Shown here: piece after piece, positions 13,322 through 17,529 of the stretch
Position numbering within the stretch: position 1 is the first letter of the stretch
How the letters are laid out: the number at the start of each line of letters is the position of its first letter
DNA from: JAOTVV01 sp039591075
Lineage (GTDB): Bacteria; Gemmatimonadota; Gemmatimonadetes; Gemmatimonadales; GWC2-71-9
DNA length: 17,529 bases
Assembly: GCA_039591075.1 (NCBI GenBank)
Contig: JBDHEI010000057.1
Coordinates: 1-17,529, forward strand
Direction: 5' to 3'
Made by a program: the position numbers and the translations under genes
The notes under the pieces: model-generated
The model's input: only the letters and a program-made list of their open reading frames with translations
Told to the model about the DNA's origin: nothing
The model's database searches: none

Positions 13322-15104
13322 TGCCACTCCTGCCTTTCTTGATAACGTTCCACCTGGATGGATTGAGTAACCGAATCCGCTTGCTGAGCGTCTCTTTCTC
13401 GCGTGCCAGCGTCGCCTTCTCTTCGTCGGACGCGACCACAATACGCCGATCGATCGCGTGCAGCCGGTCCTCGAGCGCCCGACTCTCGATCTTGCCGAGT
13501 GCCGCGTCGACCGTGGCATCCTCCGCCAGGGCCCCGCTGGGTTCGTCGAGCAACCGCGCCAAGAGCGCCCGCCCCTCGGCATCGTCGGTCGCCTCGAGCA
13601 GTTCCCCATCCGACACGCCCTCACCGGCGCCGGCCACCATGTGGAGCAGGTCCCACTCCACCCCAGTTCCCTTGTCGAGCTTCTCCAACAGCTCCGCAAT
13701 GCGCGGACGCCACGCGGGCGACCGTAGCATGATCCGCAACAGGTCTTGCTCGGGTCGAGGCTTCCACCGGGCACGCGGAGACTGGCCGCCGGCGGGTCGT
13801 GTGGGCGTCGCGGGCGCCGGCGCGCGCCAGCGACCGCCTTCGATCTCCTGGTGCAGCGATTCGCGGGACACACCGAGGGCCTCGACGCAGCGGCCGACGT
13901 AGAGATCCCGGGTGACATGATCGCTCACCGCGCGGAGCGTTGGGAGCAGCCGATCCAGCGCGCGGCGTCGCCCCGAGATGGAGCCGAGCCATCCCTTCCG
14001 CTCGAGTAGTTGGAGCTTGCGCTCGAGCACGTCCAGCGCATCGTCCACTATCTCGCCCACCGCTTCCGCACCACCTGTGGCGGCGAGCGAGTCGGGATCG
14101 GTCCCCGCAGGCGGCGTGGCGATCGCCACCCGGAGCCCGGCATGGAGCAGAATGTCCGCCGCCCGAAAGCTGGCCCTCAGGCCCGCTGCATCACTGTCGT
14201 AGAGCAGAATGATGGTTTTCGTGTACCGCCCGAGCAGGCGGGCTTGGTCTACGGTGAACGACGTCCCGAGTGGAGCGACCGTTTCCTCCAGACCCAGATC
14301 GACCAGGCGAATGACGTCGAAGTATCCCTCGACCACCACGGCGCGTTCCGCCTTGCGGATCGCATTCCTCGCGTAATGAAGGTTGTACAGCAGGTTCCCT
14401 TTGTGAAACACCTGCGTGTCCGGCGAGTTGAGATATTTCGGCTCGCCATCACCGATCACTCGTCCGCCGAACCCGACCACCCGTCCGCGCAGATCGTGGA
14501 TCGGGAACAGGAGCCGGTTCCAGAACCGCGGTCGCACCGACTCGTTCTCGCGGCGCACGGCGAGTCCTGCCTCGATCAACGTCTCGGTGCTGATCCCCAG
14601 CGCCGCCATTGCCTCGAGGAAGGTCTTGCCACGCGGTGCGAACCCAAGGCCCAGCGGCAGCAGCTGGTCCAGGTCGAAGGATCGGCCCTGGAGATATGCC
14701 CGGGCCGCCTGGGCGTCGTCCGCTTCCCGCAAGCGCCTCGCATACCAGTCAGCCGCCGCCGACACGGCCGTGAACAGCGGCTCCCGCGGGTCGGGTCCCG
14801 TCGACCGCCGTTCCGGAATCGTGATGCCCGCCCGGCGCGCCACCTCCCGCACGGCGGTCGGATAGTCCATGCCGAACCGCTTCATGTAAAACGTGAACAC
14901 GTCACCGGCTTCATGACACACGAAGCAGTAGAACATCTGCTTCTTGGGAATGACCGCGAAGTTCCGGTGCTTCCCGCCGTGAAACGGACACGGTCCCCGA
15001 TAGTCGGATCCGGTCCGCTTGAGCTCCACGTGTTCGCCCACGACGGACACGAGGTCCGCGCCGTCCCGCACCTGCTCGATCACATCGTCCGGGATAGCGC
15101 TCAC
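13311..15104 (-). CDS. dnaG: DNA primase
   Basis: A 597-residue primase that makes RNA primers for replication with the DnaB helicase. The N-terminal CHC2 zinc-binding domain has Cys39, His42, Cys60 and Cys63 (CPFH, CFVC). The catalytic core has FWNRLLFPIHDLRGRVVGFGGR, KYLNSPDT, and the Toprim motifs EGYFDVI (259-265) and LLYDSDAAG (301-309). The C-terminal 170 residues are helical and would be the helicase-interacting region. The zinc-loop motif reads GGKHRNF where many primases have a TPSF-type sequence. The GTG start at 15104 overlaps the mutS2 stop as GTGA. Unlike many bacteria there is no rpoD directly after dnaG; a zinc-ribbon gene follows instead. Confidence 0.97.
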   Translation of the reverse strand: MSAIPDDVIEQVRDGADLVSVVGEHVELKRTGSDYRGPCPFHGGKHRNFAVIPKKQMFYCFVCHEAGDVFTFYMKRFGMDYPTAVREVARRAGITIPERRSTGPDPREPLFTAVSAAADWYARRLREADDAQAARAYLQGRSFDLDQLLPLGLGFAPRGKTFLEAMAALGISTETLIEAGLAVRRENESVRPRFWNRLLFPIHDLRGRVVGFGGRVIGDGEPKYLNSPDTQVFHKGNLLYNLHYARNAIRKAERAVVVEGYFDVIRLVDLGLEETVAPLGTSFTVDQARLLGRYTKTIILLYDSDAAGLRASFRAADILLHAGLRVAIATPPAGTDPDSLAATGGAEAVGEIVDDALDVLERKLQLLERKGWLGSISGRRRALDRLLPTLRAVSDHVTRDLYVGRCVEALGVSRESLHQEIEGGRWRAPAPATPTRPAGGQSPRARWKPRPEQDLLRIMLRSPAWRPRIAELLEKLDKGTGVEWDLLHMVAGAGEGVSDGELLEATDDAEGRALLARLLDEPSGALAEDATVDAALGKIESRALEDRLHAIDRRIVVASDEEKATLAREKETLSKRIRLLNPSRWNVIKKGRSGSAR

Positions 15105-17413
15105 GCGCGGAACTCCACGACGGTCACACCCGATCCGCCCTCTTGGGGTGGTGCCAGCCGGTGCCTGGCCACCCGCGGGTCCCGATCGAGCACCTGAGCT
15201 ACCGTGACGCGGAGCGCTCCGGTCCCTTTCCCGTGGATCACGCGAAGCCTGGGCAGGTCGGCCACGACCGCGGCGTCGATGGCCAGGCGCAGCTCCACTT
15301 CCGCTTCGTCGGCCCGTCGTCCGCGCAGGTCGATCTCCGACTGAGCCCCGGCGACCGTGGTCACCACACTGGGCCCGGTGGGGCGCTTCCGCTTGGGAGG
15401 TGGCCGCGGAGCGGACAAGTCCGCGTCGGCCGTATCCGCCGTGCGGAGCTTCCACCCCTTGGCTCGCGCGGCCTCTTCGAGCTTTCGCAAGGCCTCCCCC
15501 TCGTCACGCACACCATCCTCGACCAAGCGTCTCGCCTCCTTGGCTGTCGCCTCGTTGACCGCCGCCCGGGCCATGCCGAGCGCATCCTCGACTCGGCGTC
15601 GGGCCTCGAGCAGGAACGTGCGCGCTTGCTCGCGACCTGAGGCCTCCTGCTCCCGAGCGCGCGCTTCGATGGAGCGCTCCCGGGCGTGGAGGTCGTCGAG
15701 TCCCCGAGTGAGCTTCACCGCATCGGCCTCCAGCCTGGCCCGCAGTGATTCCACGTCGGCCTCGCGCCCAGAGAGCGTGGCCTCGCGTGTTTCGAGTTCC
15801 GCCAGTGTCGCCTCGAGCGACCGGGCCGCCTCCGGCGTGAGGGCGTCCGCTCGCGCCAGCACATCGTCCGGCAAGCCAAGCCGCCGCGCAATGGCGATCG
15901 CGTACGAGCGTCCCGGCTTTCCCATGAGGAATCGATAGGTCGGTGCCAGCGTCTCGGCGTCGAACTCGAGGCTCGCGTTGACGATGCCGTCCGTCGCGGC
16001 GGCCAACTCCTTGAGCGAGCCCAGATGGGTCGTCGCCACCGTCTGCACGCCGCGCGCGTGCAGCGACACCAGGACGGCGCCGGCCAGCGCGGCCCCCTCG
16101 GTCGGGTCGGTGCCACCGCCGATCTCGTCGAGCAGCACGAGTGACCTGTTATCAGCATCCACCAGAATCGTGCGCAGAGCGGCGACATGCGCGCTGAACG
16201 TGGATAGACTGGCCTCGATGGACTGATGGTCACCGATGTCGGCGAAGATCCGGTTGAAACACGGCAGCACCGTTCCCCTGCCGACGGGCGGCACCACACC
16301 GCTCTGCGCCATCGCCGACAACAGGCCGATGGCCTTGAGAAGGACGGTCTTGCCTCCGGCATTCGGACCGCTCACCACAACGGTTCGGGCCCCATCGGCG
16401 AGCGTGAGATCGAACGGAACGGGGCGCTCCGCATCCGAGCGAATGAGTGGATGGACGGCGCCGGAGACGGCGGTCCCAGTGGGTGCGGGCTCGATGGTGG
16501 GCACGGCGGCCTGGGCATCGAGCGCGTACCGGGCGCGGGCGTACAGATCGTCCGCGCGAACGCACATGTCGATCCCGTCTCGTAGCGGACCGGCCTCCTG
16601 CCGAACGTCGTCGGTGAGGGCACGGAGCACCGCGAGGGTCTCGCGGACCTCTTCTGCCTCGCACGCGTTGAGGTCGTTGCCGAGCTCGACCGATTCCGCA
16701 GGCTCCACGAACAGCGTCGTCCCTGACGCCGATTCACCGTGAACGATGCCCCGAACCGCGCTACGGCTGTCGCGACGGACCGGAATGACGTACCGACCGC
16801 CCCGAAGCGTTACCCCCGCGTCGCTGGCCGCCTGGTGCGAGGACAGGTCCCGCTGCAACCGCTCGAGCAACGCAATGAGCCGTTGGCGGACGTCGCGGAG
16901 CCGCTGCCGCGCGCGTTTGAGACCGGGCGAGGCCGCGTCGGCCACCCGCCCGTCCGGCTCGATGGCCCGCTCGATGCGGAGCGCGAGCTTGGCCGGCGGC
17001 ACGGTCACTGCCAGAGCGGCCACGCGCGGTGCGTCGTCAGACAGCGCTCCCAGCGCGCTCGCGGTCTCCGTCATCGCCTCGAGCGCGTTAGCGAGATCAC
17101 GCAGCGCACCACCTTCGAGCACGCTCCCCGGCGTGGCAAGGAGGCGAAGCGTCTCGCCGAGGTCCCCGACCGGCCGCGGCACGAAGCGCCCGCTGTCCCG
17201 GAAATGGCTCAGCAGCTCGCCCACCGTGGCCAGGTCTTCCCTGATGGATTCGATGTCGATGGAGGGTCGCCGCGAGCTGACCGCCGCCGCGCCCAGCGCC
17301 GAAACGGCGTGCGCCGCCACGAGACCCAGGGCAGAGGCGAACTCCAGCTGGGCCAGGGTGTCCTGCGAGGCGACTGGCGAAACGGGGGAAGGGGTGCCGG
17401 CGACTCTCGTCAC
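15101..17413 (-). CDS. mutS2: Endonuclease MutS2 (Smr-domain MutS homologue)
   Basis: A 770-residue MutS2. It has the N-terminal lever/clamp region, an ATPase with Walker A GPNAGGKT (about 349-356), Walker B LVLLDEIGGGTDPTEGAALA and TTHLGSLK. A long helical Arg/Glu/Ala-rich region follows (about 525-665). A C-terminal Smr nuclease domain has SEIDLRGRRADEAE and VIHGKGTGALR. It lacks the mismatch-recognition domain of MutS. MutS2 proteins have been linked to suppression of recombination and, in Bacillus, to rescue of collided ribosomes; which applies here is not visible. I chose GTG 17413 because GGAAGG lies 7 bases upstream; a GTG at 17419 would add two residues but sits one base after that site. 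It is the first clear gene of region A. Confidence 0.96.
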   Translation of the reverse strand: MTRVAGTPSPVSPVASQDTLAQLEFASALGLVAAHAVSALGAAAVSSRRPSIDIESIREDLATVGELLSHFRDSGRFVPRPVGDLGETLRLLATPGSVLEGGALRDLANALEAMTETASALGALSDDAPRVAALAVTVPPAKLALRIERAIEPDGRVADAASPGLKRARQRLRDVRQRLIALLERLQRDLSSHQAASDAGVTLRGGRYVIPVRRDSRSAVRGIVHGESASGTTLFVEPAESVELGNDLNACEAEEVRETLAVLRALTDDVRQEAGPLRDGIDMCVRADDLYARARYALDAQAAVPTIEPAPTGTAVSGAVHPLIRSDAERPVPFDLTLADGARTVVVSGPNAGGKTVLLKAIGLLSAMAQSGVVPPVGRGTVLPCFNRIFADIGDHQSIEASLSTFSAHVAALRTILVDADNRSLVLLDEIGGGTDPTEGAALAGAVLVSLHARGVQTVATTHLGSLKELAAATDGIVNASLEFDAETLAPTYRFLMGKPGRSYAIAIARRLGLPDDVLARADALTPEAARSLEATLAELETREATLSGREADVESLRARLEADAVKLTRGLDDLHARERSIEARAREQEASGREQARTFLLEARRRVEDALGMARAAVNEATAKEARRLVEDGVRDEGEALRKLEEAARAKGWKLRTADTADADLSAPRPPPKRKRPTGPSVVTTVAGAQSEIDLRGRRADEAEVELRLAIDAAVVADLPRLRVIHGKGTGALRVTVAQVLDRDPRVARHRLAPPQEGGSGVTVVEFRA

Positions 17414-17529
17414 CCGCACCCCTTCCGCCGGACCTCGTGGCCTGCGCGCCTCATGCCCCGTGCGCAGGCCTCTTCATGGGCCGCCGCTGTCTGCGACGCG
17501 CAGCTGCGCGTTTCCGCTTGCGACGGTCA
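17414..17529. other. Edge region upstream of mutS2 with a 9-bp hairpin, no assignable gene
   Basis: The last 116 bases hold no recognisable gene. A perfect inverted repeat GGCCTGCGC/GCGCAGGCC (17439-17447 and 17462-17470, 14-base loop) has no T-run on either side. On the minus strand one open frame ends at a TGA at 17453-17451 inside the hairpin loop and reads as a basic tail (RRKRKRAAARRRQRRP). It could be the C-terminus of a gene cut by the window edge, but nothing confirms it. Confidence 0.35.

Noticed and set aside
14010..15197. Plus-strand open frame of 395 codons opposite dnaG
   Set aside because: Composition and position show it is a shadow of dnaG.
1..17529. Mobile elements, CRISPR arrays, defence systems, tRNA or rRNA genes
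   Set aside because: No transposase, integrase, terminal repeats, spaced repeats or RNA-gene signatures were seen; nearly all sequence is taken by identified chromosomal genes.

Overview
The window is a high-GC, densely packed bacterial chromosome segment. Every convincing gene is on the minus strand, so transcription runs from position 17529 towards 1. I count 19 protein genes, one of them cut by the window edge (pheT). There is no tRNA, rRNA, insertion sequence, prophage gene or CRISPR array. About half the starts are GTG, and many genes join by 4-base stop/start overlaps (GTGA or ATGA). The high GC, the RsbU-type phosphatase and the gene mix suggest an environmental bacterium, perhaps Gemmatimonadota. 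That placement is an inference from style, not from a marker comparison.

Region A (17413 to 5757) is one long housekeeping run: mutS2, dnaG, a coiled-coil C4 zinc-ribbon protein, recJ, rsmD, coaD, a phosphate acetyltransferase, a three-gene partner-switching set (STAS antagonist, RsbW-like kinase, GAF-PP2C phosphatase) and rsmA. It combines replication and repair, CoA and acetyl-phosphate metabolism, a stress-type signalling switch and two 16S rRNA methyltransferases.

Region B (5669 to 2717) holds arginine deiminase, a DEDDh exonuclease with an extra N-terminal domain, and a lactonase-like metallo-beta-lactamase-fold hydrolase. The three are joined by 4-base overlaps. A candidate promoter just upstream would give a leaderless arcA transcript.

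Region C (2730 to 1) is the classic translation operon infC-rpmI-rplT-pheS-pheT. It has a near-consensus promoter whose -35 box lies inside the end of the preceding gene. A structured leader of about 165 nt follows, carrying a textbook intrinsic terminator (a likely attenuator). A strong ribosome binding site is then placed for a CTG start of infC rather than the GTG 27 bases further on.

The most interesting points are the regulated infC leader with its CTG start, the sigma-less partner-switching cassette inside a housekeeping operon, and the unusual arcA-exonuclease-hydrolase unit. I found no clear, wholly new multi-gene system.
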